64,000 bases of DNA, from positions 2,784,743 through 2,848,742 of the forward strand of contig CM076962.1 of NCBI GenBank assembly GCA_039566865.1, written 5' to 3'. Below, in pieces: positions 1-13,300 of this stretch. Both the position numbers and the translations under genes were made by a program. The first letter of the stretch is position 1. Every line of letters starts with the position of its first letter. The notes under the pieces are model-generated. The model saw only the letters and a program-made list of their open reading frames with translations. It did not search any database and was not told where the DNA came from. The stretch is from Aurelia coerulea (taxonomy: Eukaryota > Cnidaria > Scyphozoa > Semaeostomeae > Ulmaridae).

Positions 1-149
1 ACCAAACTGATACCGCTACAACTACTGCGACTCATTTCCGTACGCTTGCAGAAACGGATTTGCCTCGTACTGATTCAGTAGGCCTCAATATGGTCCAAAC
101 AGTTGGGCCTAAAACACCTGCTATCTGCACCCCCTACACCGAGCCTTAA
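1..149 (+). other. Open frame at left edge, unrecognised
   Basis: Frame 3 is open from the window edge to TAA at 147-149 (about 48 residues, Thr-rich, ending KTPAICTPYTEP). It does not resemble the DIX domain. The composition looks protein-like, so it may be the end of a transposon ORF or of another gene. The rest of 150-1269 shows no exon or repeat that I can name. Confidence 0.25.
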
Positions 150-1269
150 ACACCACAAAAAGCAGTTTTCCACAACTGCTGTACCATAAAACGAGCTATC
201 AGTACTTAGATGATTGTTTCTTCATGTCATAATCGCAAAAATGCCTTCCACTAAGTCATATTCTGATCAGCACACAACGGCGACGAAAAACTGTCGCCGA
301 TTGGGATTTTTGTCCGGTTTTACAGCTCCAGGGAAACGAGGTCTTACTGGAGTTACAACAACAACATTAATTCAATGAGATGAGCATGAGTTAGGTTCCT
401 CATGGAGTGAGGCTGTGAAAGCGTTGAAAAAAGACAAATTCAACTGACTTTGTTTACAGCTACTTCGGAGGATGTGATTGTCGTCTTGAGGAAACTTTCT
501 TTTCATACTTTTTTCATTTCATTTTAGACTATTTAGGCACGGTAGCCCCGTCAGTTGATCAGAACTGCTTTTTAGGGTGCTGTGGCTCAGGGGGCTTCAG
601 GGGGCACAAGTTAAGAGCTTCGTACCGTGAAAAGTGTCATGTGGGTAACTATATCAACAGATAAAGAGATGATTTCACGAGTGTATGGAGTGGCCCAGTT
701 GGAGTGACCAAATTCATGCATTTTCAGGGGGGAAACATTTTTAGTTTTCGCTTCATTTGAAATTTTCCATTTCACAAATATCCCATTTTGAGAACGTTCT
801 TGGCCCATGGTGACCCCCTGGATAATAAGTATTTGTATCGTTTTTCACGATATCCTTGATCGTACCGGGTGTGTGACAGTTACATTAAGTTGTTCCTTGA
901 TTCCTGATTTTAATGTGAATCAGGTCATTCCGTTTGATGTATTACTCCATTCTTTCATATTGTTCAAGTATGACACTGTCTATCCTAAAAAGAGCTGCCA
1001 AGTCTGGAGGAACTTTTAACACATCTGGTTTCAGGCTACAATAGCGTCTCTGATTTCATAATAATGTAATTTAATAAACTTCTTAAATCTACATTTTAAA
1101 TTTAATCTAATTCGAAGCAACATACGTCGTGTCTTCGTCAAAGCAACTAAGTACCAAGAACACAAATTACCACTTGCGTTTTGATAACTCAATATATGTG
1201 AAGAAGCTAAGGAGATAGTTTGCAATGTTTGAATATGCGTTTGCTGAAATTCTTGTTTAATATTTTCAG

Positions 1270-1367
1270 GGGAGGAAAGGACAGAGGTGGATTTGAGTCA
1301 GAAGCTGAATCGGTTGTTTCACGAAGGAGCTCAAGAAGGTCGTCGGCGAGGAGAACAGAAAGTGATG
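1270..1367 (+). CDS. DVL: DVL exon A: linker after DIX domain
   Basis: First DVL exon visible. Its acceptor is TATTTTCAG at 1261-1269 and its donor is GTAAGA from 1368. It starts with the third base of a split codon, so at least one upstream exon must exist. It encodes an acidic then Ser/Arg-rich stretch ([15 protein letters not shown]) that aligns with the TES-V-RR region between DIX and PDZ in vertebrate DVLs. It ends one base into a codon. Confidence 0.88.
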
Positions 1368-4300
1368 GTAAGACCTTCATTAGTATATCGCGGGGCAAAA
1401 TCTTTGGAATTACCTAAATAAAGAAGCTAAATCATCTTCTTCTCTGAAAATGTTTACTGCTGAGCTAAAGAAACTTTCGTTGAACAAAGCCTGAGAGCCT
1501 GACCATTTTCTTTTATCTTATTTAGCCTTTTCCTTTGTAGTAATTTTAACTGTATTTGTGTATGCATGCCCCCCTGTAAAGCAGTTATCTAAACTGCGGG
1601 GTGACCACGCCTAAAAATGATGTATTGATGCAAACCAATGGCACTGTTGAATGATGAAAAATCTTGTTCATTTCTTTCTGATCTCGTGTTTCTTTTTGGA
1701 GTGATTTGAAAGGGAATAAATATAACTATATCGAGTAGCCAGTATAAATAGGCTAAATGAACGCCTTCGTACCCATCGTTCCTTTTGCTACACAATGAAA
1801 TGTACGCGCCAAAAATTCATCAGATACAATAGATTATTTTTTAGCATGGCACGGACAGCATAGGTTTCAAATCTTTAAAAAGGCTGGTGTAAAATTGAGT
1901 GACCTATTTCTTTGAACTGAATGACTTCAAAGAAACTTTAGCTATTTCTCTATAATTTCACCGTTGGAATTTTCTGAAATCTTCAATATTTTCAGAATTA
2001 GAGTGTTTTTCTTCTTTTTCAAGAATTCAAGAAAAATTTTCAAAAAACTTAAAACCATCGTAATTTCTAAACAGTTTGACGTAACATGAAATAATTTCGA
2101 AGGAAACCAAAGTTCATAAATGCCTACAATATGGTGTCAAGCAAAAGTCTGTCACTCATCTGGTTTATGATTTAGAAATTTGATGACGTCACATCCTCAA
2201 ATGAGTTGAAATGTAAGATACGCTGTAGTTTAAAAAAAATCAGATTTCTGAAAAGTCCAACGGTAGATTTATAGATAAGTATCTAAAGTTTCTTTCAAGC
2301 CATTCTATCAGAAGAAATAGGGCATTGAATTTTACACCCACCTTTTTACGCCGAGATAAAGATTTGGAACCTATGCTGGCACGGACCAGCTTTTAACTAT
2401 GTCGATTCCCTTTGAGCGTCAGTTAATGACATCATTTTGTTTGCAAATTACTAGAATAATATGTGGACAATTTGCTGAATCTTAATCTTTGAAAGAATAC
2501 AATTTTAAGGAACTTTTCAGCTGAGCTATTTAAATGGAATATAAATTGTTTAGCAAAGTAATATGATGTTTAGAAAGTTTTCTCAAAAATATAGAACTTT
2601 CATTTACGTTTCGCTTTCGCTTCATCAGAACTCTGAGTTCTGATAAAGCGAGACGTAAATGAAAGTTCTACTTTTTTGAGAAATCTTTATTATTATTTTA
2701 TATAGTTATCGGGGAGGCTCATGATTTGATGTTTAGAAAGGCATGGTTTTAGAAATTGATTAGATCTTGCTTTGGAAGTGTAGTCAGCCTTGTATACTAT
2801 CTTGACTTTTTTGCAAAAAAATGACGTCATCAGCCCAATTTATATTGAATCTATATTGAATATTGGTTAGCCTGCATAGAAGCGACAACGGAAATTTTTT
2901 GTCTGACGGAAGTAAAATTTAATCATTTGCTGCCTGCATTTACTTAACAGGCTGTATGGATATGAAATTCTAATCCTTTCTCGGATTTTCTTGTGGTTGA
3001 AATCGATATGAAAATCACATTTATCGAGGAAGGAATAAAAATGCAGATGAACAAGTCATTGCTAGATCGTTCTAGTTGGTGAAAGATAACTCTGCAACAT
3101 TAGACTGATGCAGTCTAAGTTTAAAACTATACCCGTTTGAACCAGAAAAAAGTTCCCACTTTTGAAAATTCGTAGCACCACAACTACATGGATTTGAAAG
3201 ATTTAAATTCTGGTTAAAAGCCAAAAGATCGAAACATTTTTGTGATTTTTCTGGCCTTCTTACGTGCACTGCAAATATAGGAAATTCAACTTTACAAAAA
3301 TTTCGGGTTGCAAAATGACTGCAAAGGGCCAAGAACACTTCATCAAATCTTTAGGACTTTCCTCACACAGAACAATACTCACGGGCGTTTCACCTCTCTC
3401 AAGAGTTATAAGACAGATTCTCAAACAGATACTAAAGATTTTCAATCCCATGGCAATAACTGTGCAGACAATATCTCTCACCCATGAGAAATTGCATTTT
3501 TTCTGTTGTTCCGAGCGAGGAGTCCTTAATGATTTGATCAAGTACTTTAGGCCTTTTTCAGTCATTTTGCAACCACCAAGTTTTTCTAAATTTGAATTTT
3601 CCAATTTTTCCAGTACTCCTAACAAGGGGAGGAAAATCACAAAAATACTGCGATCTTTTGGCTGTCAAGCAAGAGAAACATACAAAAGCATATCTAATGA
3701 GTTGTCAATAAACACAAAACCCTGAAAGAACAGCCACCCTGTAGGCTAACAGAATTGTTATTTATATACATTAGGACTTAAGATTATAGATTTGAGGATA
3801 AAGACGGTATGCTGTAGGATTCTCTTTAATTTGTAACTTTGTCGCTGAAGTGTTTCTTTGTGTATAAAGAATTGCCGATTGATAAATTGATTGACTGATT
3901 GATCTTTCAGCTGGCCGTGCTCCTCCACCACGGACGAGCAGGAGGCATCATGGTGGATCAGAATATGATAGCTCCTCGATGATGAGCAGTGATATTGAAA
4001 CAACCAGTTTTGTCGATTCTGACGATGATAGCAGGTGAGCTTCTCCTTAATATTTCAACGAAATAACTTCATTGGCGAGCTTTGAAGGTATTACTCAGGG
4101 AAGGCTGTCTTTCTTCTTTTGTATACATTTCTACCTAGCATCTGAAGGTAGCTTTAGGACGCTGAGTGATATTGACCGATTTAAATAAATTGATTTGTTT
4201 TGTCTCAGCTGGCATGTTACCTACACAATGGTAGCGAGTTTCAAGAGTTTGTTCCTTGGTATAAATTGCCATGTTTATTAATTAGATTCACTGAAGATGA

Positions 4301-7300
4301 ACCAAGCTTGGTTCGAAACGTACACAAACATTTTCAGGTCAAATTAATGTACTTCTTTTAACCGTTTATGTCAACTTTCTATACCGTTTAAGTCTCCTGG
4401 AATTGTCAACTGTTTAAGATAACAACATGGAATGAAAGTCTATAAAATGAAGTGTACAACGATTGTCGTCGCTTGTCTCATTCTCCGAGTTTCAAGAGAT
4501 CTTATAAATAGATATCAAATTGGAGGCTTTAAAGTGTTTAGACTTTTTGACTCACCCTGTACAATCCCAATGAAATAATTCTACAGTATTTTTTCCTGCC
4601 AAAATGAGGACAAGCATCGTTCATATTTTTCCAATGTGATAAGGCATTTGACTCGAATTCGTATATGAGATAAGCACCGTTTCTTCAGTTGTATGTCTTT
4701 ACTTGGGAAACAAACGTGCCTTTCAATTTCATTTGTAACAAGACTCCATTATAAATTTTGAGTATCTTAAATTACGGAATATCCTCATATTTTGAAATAA
4801 GTGTGCAAAGCCTTGATCCTTCAGTTATCAGCCAAAGGTCAACATCTACTACTTCTGATTAGCATTTTGAAACATTTCAGCTTTTTGAATATGAAAATGA
4901 TATTGAATTGAGCATTATATTGAGAGAATAAAGCGTCAAGTAGGCCGAAACTTTAATTTTTTGAAACTAAAGCATTATCCTCAACTCTACATTAGTACCA
5001 CTATGCTGGACCATGAATGTTTTTGATCCCCTTGGTCCACACTTCCTTGTCACAAAATCCCAATGATTTAGTTTAAGCCCGGTTACTTGAATGTTGGGCA
5101 AAGGCCAGTGGAATGTTCAACTGTGATATTCTTAATCCATTTGCTTTCTGGCATTACGAAAGATATGTCTCGTATATCCTCGTGATTTCTTTCAGTGTAT
5201 TGCTGCATTTAAGGAAACCATTCCTGTTGATGAAAGATGTCTCATATATCCTCGTGATTTCTTTCAGTGTATTGCTACATTTAAGGAAACCATTCCTGTT
5301 GTTTTAGGCTGTCAAGTGCGACAGAAAGTTCTCGATATAGTCAAGGGAAGAGCAGAAGAAGACGGCGAAGGCACAGAATGCCAAGAGTCGAAAGAGTGAG
5401 TAGATAAAACTATTTATTTCCGTTCTTCCTTCCGAAGAAGATTAAAGTATCGGCGCTTGCCGAAAACGAAGGAAAACCAAGTACATTTTTCTTATCGTTT
5501 TCATTCGTTTCTGGAGGTTTTCGAAAGGGGCTTTCTGCAGAAAATCTCCCATATCGACGGGACGGAATGACCGATTAAAGCCGAGTAGATTACTGAAACT
5601 AATTGGAGTTATCGGGAATAGTATAAGACAGTTTTCAATATTATTGCTTTGATTTTCAGGGAGCAGCAATTTTTCAAACACCGGGCCATTTTATTGACTC
5701 ACTCGCTATAATTTTATATTGAATAGAAAATAAAGACTTAAATTCACGAGAATATGGCCTTGGCTCTGAGTCCTTCTTCGGTACTTTGGTAAAGTGAACT
5801 AACGTCGACTGAAGTTCACATTTATCGGAGAAGGGATAGAAAAGCAGGAGAACAAGTCATTGCTAAAAATTAATTTTAGTTAGTGAAAGATAACCCTGCA
5901 ACATGTTTCAACATCGCTGCAACATCGCTGCAACATCGCTGCAACATTGCTGCAACATCGCTGCAACATTGCTGCAACATTGCTGCAACATTGTTGCAAC
6001 ATTGCTGCAACAGTCTATTAAATGTTTGAAATTTCTCGAGAAATTCAACTGAAATTGCGAAAAGGAGCAAAATTGTTTACTATCTACGTATTACACAAAT
6101 CTAATGGACATCAGACTGAGCGGTGTGTATTATGCCTAAAATTCCTATCCACAAGAATTAAAAGCTTTCGTAGTGACCTAATGTTGAGTTTATGGCACCA
6201 GACATATATTAAGGCTTCCTTTTATTTATCCAGGAAGATTTAGAAACTTTATCAAATTTACCATGTCCGAAAGACCTGCATATTTCATTTTGACCATTAA
6301 GATTAGTTTTAAATTTCAAAACAATGGTTTGGTTGCTTTTCGAATTCAGAAGTTTTCTTTCTTTTTTGTAAAGACAGCAAAACTAGGCAAGAAATTGTTA
6401 GGATAAGAACCTTAGATTGAAACATATTTTTAACACGTTTAAGACATTTTAAACATATTTATTCGTTGGTCTATGATTCGATACTTTTTCCAATAAAAGT
6501 ATCAAAGAAATACTTTTCTTTTCTGTGAGAGAAATTTCTGTTTCCTGTGTAACCAGAAGCCTAAATATACGCAATATTTCCCGTTATAATGTAAGACATG
6601 AATTTTATGAGAATAAGCGGCTATACTCGACCATGTAAATGAGGGCTTAAATCTTTTTCTTTCTTACGAGCTTTATAATTTGTGTTCATTTTTTTGTTCT
6701 GCTGATTGTTAGTTGGTTTTCTGTATTTGCTCTCTAATCATTGTCTTTTCTTCCCACAGTGTTCATCATTCAGCACAATCACAGAATCAACCATGTCCTT
6801 GAATATTATCACAGTAACGCTCAATATGGGTAAGTAATCATTGATCTAAAATCGTTAATCATTGATCGGTCATATCACATTGCTATACTGCGTGATCCAG
6901 ACAAAAATCATTGTAAATGCAACCGATTTGTTCAAACGCTGTTTTGTTGCCAAAACATTTTGATCTACTTTTTGTTGTAAAATGTACAGTAAAAACCCGC
7001 GTATAAGAACCCTAGTGGATTAAGAACCTACTGGCTGAAATTTTGCTATTAGACCCCCATTGTATAAGAACCCATTCAGCCTGAAATTTAAAATAGGTTC
7101 TTTTTTGCAGAGATCATGGGGTCTTATTAACAACAGAAGTTTGTGGAAGAATCAGAAATTTGTATATTGTCCAATGAGAAGCTTTTGAAAGCTTTTCTTT
7201 GGATTATATAAAAACTTATGATTCTTCCTCAAATTTCTGTTGTGAATAATATCTCATAAACTCAAGTGATGTGAACTGACAGTAAATAGTATGCCTGAAG

Positions 7301-10300
7301 TTTGAATCTAAAGGAAAGAAATTCCTGAAAGCCCTGAATAAAATAAGAACCAATTTAAGAACCTGAACAGCCTCATTTCCTACTAAATACCCAAACATAA
7401 GAACCTAGTCAGGTTGACTTGCAAAATTGTAGGTTCTTATACGCGGGTTTTTACTGTATCCATGAAGCACCTTGAGGAGTTGCTCTGGGGTAGAATTATG
7501 ATTTAAGATTGTTCCTTCTTTGAAATTTCAAATTCAAGTGAGCTGATTTCGAGTGAAGTTCATATTTATCGGAGAAGGAATAGAAATGCAGAAGAACAAG
7601 TCATTGCTAGATATATGTTCTAGTTAGTGAAAGATAACTCTGCAACATTTGTTGAGTAGAAAGCAACTTTTCAGCTTATCTCGAGAAGTTGTTGTGCTAC
7701 TTTTATGGTCCGATCAACTACTATCAAGGCTTAAATTCATGACATGCAGGTGGTAAATAGAGAACGACTTGCATATCCTTATTGAATTAAAAGAGCTCCA
7801 CAAAATATAGGAATTTGTTTCACCGTTACGCAGGGCTAAAGGAAACGAAGTAGCGTGGTAGTGGCGCTACAAAGAATCTCAAATTGGGGCAAGTTTGATC
7901 TTCCCCTTTTCTGTCGCGTGTCTAATGCATTTCCGACTCATTTTACTCAATTGTAACCCAAGCTATAATTATGTATTCTGTTTGTTTCAGATAAGATAAA
8001 TTTCCTTGGGATAAGTATAGTCGGTCAGTCGAATAAACGAGGAGATGGTGGAATCTATGTGGGATCTGTCATGAAGGGGTGAGTGTACCTTAAAGGATTT
8101 CATTTGAGTGCCAACATTTCAATATTTCTGGTCTTCTATCAATTAATTAGATTATGGAGTAGAGCAAGCTTACGGTCCTGGCACAGATACAGTGAAAACA
8201 AATTGGTTGATATGTGAATGAATAAAATCCCATGAATAGGAAAGTCTACCGTCAATGGTTTATTTTAGTGCTTACATTTCACTGTGTTTGTGCCCAGTTA
8301 AAGTGCTACTGAATTACTTTACTGAAAATGTTGGTAATGTGATATTTTTTAATTATGAATAAAGAAGAGCAGGATCAGATTACGATTTAATGTGGTGGGG
8401 ATGGCTCAGTGGGTGGCTCTGTGGTTTGAAGTGGCGAGAATGGCTCAGTGGTACCACGCTTGACTACCATTCTGAAGGTTGGTGGTTCGAGTCCCCGCCC
8501 TGCCGAACCTGCTACAGAGTGTGAGGAGAGTCGCCAACTCTCTGTAATTCCAGGCTAAAGGAATCACGATATGTGGTCACATCGAGAGGTAGGACCAAGA
8601 CGCTGCTTCGATAAGCTCAGCTGCTCAGCGTCCTAAAACTACTTTCGGATGCTACGTAGAAATGTAAAAAAGCGGTTTAATTTTTGAAGATTTTTAAATT
8701 TGAGCTTGGCTACGAATATTCAGATTTTCCTTTATTATGTCAGACATGTATATCATTGTCCAGAGTGACAAGTAAAATGTCGGGTTGTTTAGAGATTTGT
8801 GAATTGTCGCACTATGTGTCTCGGACGTTCTACAAACCTACTTATGTTGTCGTGGTCCAAAGTATGAAATTGCTGCAAATGACATTGATAAACGTTTGAA
8901 CCAAAGTGGTTGTTGAAATCTGCCGCTTTCATTCACAGGCAAGAGCTGCATTATTCAACAAACGTTGAGTTAGTACCAGAAACATTTCCTGTCGCTTCTT
9001 CTAAAATGCAAATCGTACAAACCAGATTCAATTAGCTCCATTTCCTTTGATTGATTTTGTTTTTCTACTAACAGTGGTGCTGTCGATGCAGACGGAAGGA
9101 TAGAACCTGGGGATCTCCTTTTAGCGGTAAGCCGTGTGCACAATTATATTTTGTATATTGCTTTCATGTTTTCGAATTTCATTCCACTCTCCCTCCCTTT
9201 TTCTTTTTTTCCTTGATTTTCTTTCCCTTGTTTGTTCTCTTCTCTCTTTACTTGTTTTCTTTAATGTGTATTACTTAATTTAGATGTCTACTCTTACCTC
9301 TTTGCACTCTATCCAGTATACTGGGTAGATATCATTTCTATTAACACTCTCCTAAAGTGGTTGGAATCCTTGCAATATTAGTTGGACTTCAACAAAAATT
9401 GAAAAATACAAATAACAGAATTAAAGTTTCGAATTTTGAACCTCCTCAGTATTACTTTGAAGGGGCTGGGTCACGTAAAGTAAACAAACTTCTTTCCAAA
9501 GAACGATTTTGCATTTTTCTATAGGCCATATCACGCAGATTTTGCACTATTTTTCTCTAAATGAAAGTGCTATTTTGAAGATGAACTCATTATTTTCGGA
9601 GAAAAACAAACGAATCACCCATATGTTGTACGATTGCAGAGATATTGGTGGATTTTTAGAAGTAATTTTATTGTGGATTCACCCCATCCACCAAAATCTG
9701 GGCAGAACTGTGGGCAACAATATAGACTATAGATATAACAGGTTTGTTTACGGCGACGTGACCCAGCCCCTTTAACTATGGTCCAATTTAACTAAGCCAA
9801 CTGTTTTCTGAGTATCATGAGGCAAATCGGTGTGTCATCAATGCCATCAATTATTTCCGTAGCATATGAAAATATGTTTTGAATAAAAGTACAAAAATTA
9901 TGTTAAAAGTTACGACAACGTATTAAGTAATATTATATATTTATTCATTTTTTATTTCTATTTTTAACAGGGCACATTGTAAAATAGTTTTTGATTAACT
10001 GAATGTTTTCACCCTGTATAAAGATTTAAAATGAAACTGAAATGAATGAATGAATGCTCGATGTCGCAAAAACTCTCAAGAAGTGGCCCATCCCGTGTCA
10101 ACTTATGCAGTATTTGCCCTCACCACAGGACTCACAACTTCAGAGTTTTTCATTACATTCTCATTCTTTCAGGTGAATGATGTAAACTTCGAAAACATGA
10201 GCAACGATGATGCAGTGAGGGTTCTTCGGGAAGCTGTACATAAACCAGGGTGAGCTGCAGTTAATTTTGTTTCGTAAGCCTAACTTTGTGTTTTAAAGAT

Positions 10301-13300
10301 AAAAGATTTTTATGCTCATGCTCAGGTCACTTCGCTTGGATAGATTCGTTCAATGGAAATTAGAAATCCACAACTCAATACCCTTGACGTATAAAATGAT
10401 CATTAGTAAGTCATCGAGCTTAGTATTATACAGTTGCAGAAGCACATTACTGCTTCCAAACATCAATAACAATATGCAACCATGGCCTAGTCTTTAAGAA
10501 TTTACTACTATCGGATATGTCTTTATCAGGGGTCTCAGCGAGATGAGATTAATCATTGCTTTTGTATTACAGTCCAATAACGTTAACAGTCGCAAAGTGC
10601 TGGGATCCATCACCAAAAGGCTATTTCACAGTTCCCAAGAGTGAGTATGATTTTGTTGCATCACAATACACTTCGCCACTAGGGAAAACATTTGATACAA
10701 ATTTTGATAGACTTATTTTTTAAAGATGATTATTCAAAACACTAAAATAAAAGAACTGAAAAGCTATCATATATATCCTGGTCCTTTGATTTTCTGAATA
10801 AGCCCCCTCTCTAATGAGCCCCCTCTCTTTTAAGCCCCCCTCTGGAGTGTCTGAAATTAGATAAGCCCTTGGTGGCTTAATAGAGCTTTTATGGTATCTT
10901 TGGAATAGAATCTTTTAAATTTTATAGCTTGCTCCAGTGCGTATTTTTTACTGGGTGCATCAAAAACGGACTTTCTAAGGAAAGAGAATGTCCAATTTTT
11001 GATCATGCAAACTTGTTAAAGGACCAAATCAAACTTAGAAATATAGCTGGTTTATGTGCTACCTCTACATCGACGAAGAGCAATTCCTAAACTTATTGAC
11101 AAGCTGTTACGTTTAAGCTGGCTGTTAGAATTATACTTTAATATTAGCTTGACCTTTAGTTAAATAACGAATGGTTGCAAAAGCCAGCATTGTTTGATGT
11201 GAATATGTTTACATCCTTAAATGTTATCCACCAATGAAACCATGTTTTCATTCCTACTCGTTTGATATTGTTTTTTAGCTGATGGTATGATGCCTTCCAT
11301 AGGTGGTAAGTAAAACCGTTTATTTCTTTTTGAGATTACAGTAAAAACCCGCACATAAGAACCTAAGATTTTGAACTCAGCCTGTTTAGGTTCTTATGCA
11401 ATGAGGCACATCAAGTAATTAGGGTGTAGGTTCTTAACAAAGGGAAATATGTGAATCTAAAGCTTAGCCAAACTTACTTAAACTCTTGGTCCTATCCATT
11501 TCAACCCAAGCTTACCCAGTTTACCCCTGCAGGCCCTGCCTATTACAGTTCTGTAAGTAGTGTTTTGGAGTTCACGAAAGAGGTTGATTGGCAAACAGAT
11601 TGCATTTATTTCCAAATGAATGAATGAAACCCTTTATTAAGAACCTAGTTATGATATCAGGCTGAAATAGTTCTTATTCATTGGGTACAAAATATATGAT
11701 TTCAGGCTGTAGGTTCTTAATAAATGAAGGTTCTTATGTGCGGGTTTTTACTGTAATCTTGTCAAAATTGAGAGGAATGGGTATATCTGAACATCTGTCT
11801 CACTCTTTTATTTTACGTGTCTAAGTCAGAAGTCGAACGAAAGGCACTACATTTCTCATTTATTTTGAGTGTTATTCAAACAATTTTTGTATATCCTTTG
11901 AATTAGATGAATGAAAAATCAGACGTAGATGTTTGGATATATCCTCCTTATTTCGATATGTGCTAATTTCTTGTCTTAAAGTTTGTTTACACTGCAGCAA
12001 AATGTGTTAGAATTGAGATCAGTGAAACTTTGAACTCATTTTAAACGTAGTTTTAATGAGTTACGGGTTCCAAATGAAACCAGCAGTGTTTGATTTTATC
12101 TTTGTGATATCGAAGGGTCCAATGTCCAACTGTAGAATTCTCGCATAATAACTGAATTTTCTTTCAAGCCATTCAATTCAAAGAAAAAGGTCATCGAATT
12201 TTACACCAACTTTTTTGACAATTTGGAGCCTATGCAACGTATGGTATTGTTCCCCGGTCTGCCCCCTTTGCCAGTTAGTGAAACAGGATACATCTTCCTC
12301 CGTTCTGGTTCCCGTTACATCACAAATGCATACCAGGTGTCCCAAAATGATGTATTATCGTTTGATGGCTTATGTGTCCATAACGAATGGACCGATTTTA
12401 AAAAACTTTATTTTACCCGATTGCCGAAATGCTAAATTGTTTTCGAGGATATTGGTTGTGGTTTTATGCCTATGTTTTCATGTAAAAAAGAAGATCGATA
12501 AACCTGCTCAAATTCAAGCCTTAGATGGCATGAAAAAGAAACTGCCTACTTTTCCAGTCAACATTTAAGATGGGATACAAAAGGCTGAACTTATACGAGT
12601 ACGAATTCAGTTAATACTGAAGTCAGAGAATACGAATACGAGTTCAGCCTTTTGTGTCACATCTAAAGTGTTGACTGGAAAAATAGGCCGTTTCTTTCTC
12701 ATGCCATCTAAGGCTTGAATTTGAGAAAGTTTATCAATCTTTCTTCTTTTCGACATGAAAACATCGTCGTAAAACCACAACCAACATCTTCAAATACAAT
12801 TTTGCCTTTAGGCAATCAAATATAATTAAGTTTTTGACAAATCCGTTTATTGGTTATGGACATGTAAGCAATCAAATGATAATACATCATTTTGGGACAC
12901 CCGGTATATAAATGCACAGTATCACGCTTTCAGACTTTTGTGTTTTCAATTACAAATAAAGGTTACTGTTTTCGAGTCTTCTTTGCGATAAATGATTAAT
13001 TGCTCTTTGCGAGGGCGATAAAATGAGGCGTCACTTTTATTGCTTGAAATTAGCTCCTCATTGTTTATTGTGCCACTTAGCCCGCCCATTAGCCTGCTAT
13101 TTTCTGTTAAGTGTCATTATCAGTAAAGATGTGTTGCATTACCTGTGAGATGGTGCATGTTGTAGCATCGTGTAAAAACCAGACTAAAAAGCACTGCAAC
13201 CCAAAGTATAGACGATCTTTTGGAATGGTACTATTTTCAATTCGTTTTATTTGCTGTAAGGCCGGATTCTGAAATGTTTCTGTGTAAACGAAAGCCCAAA

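Larger units (their letters stand above)
1368..3910 (+). other. DVL intron A-B
   Basis: 2.5 kb. It contains the 9-bp-TSD MITE (1857), an inverted pair at 2585-2695 (GTTCTATATTTTTGAG-like arms around AAGCGAAACG), the 85-bp repeat (3018) and a worn CCGGGTGA foldback (3131). Confidence 0.85.

Noticed and set aside
1..1269. DIX-domain exon of DVL
   Set aside because: I looked for the conserved DIX end (CFNGRV-SWL-like) in all + frames and saw nothing similar; the DIX exons must be further left.
3260..3725. Overlapping 126- and 153-codon open frames on both strands
   Set aside because: They arise from the near-palindromic body of a CCGGGTGA foldback element. The two proteins mirror the inverted repeat and have no domain.
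5903..6011. CRISPR-like array of short repeats
   Set aside because: Units are contiguous 11-bp tandem copies with no spacers, in a eukaryotic intron.
8441..8505. Functional tRNA gene
   Set aside because: A and B boxes are present, but the acceptor ends do not pair and a ~170-bp body and A-rich tail follow, as in a SINE.
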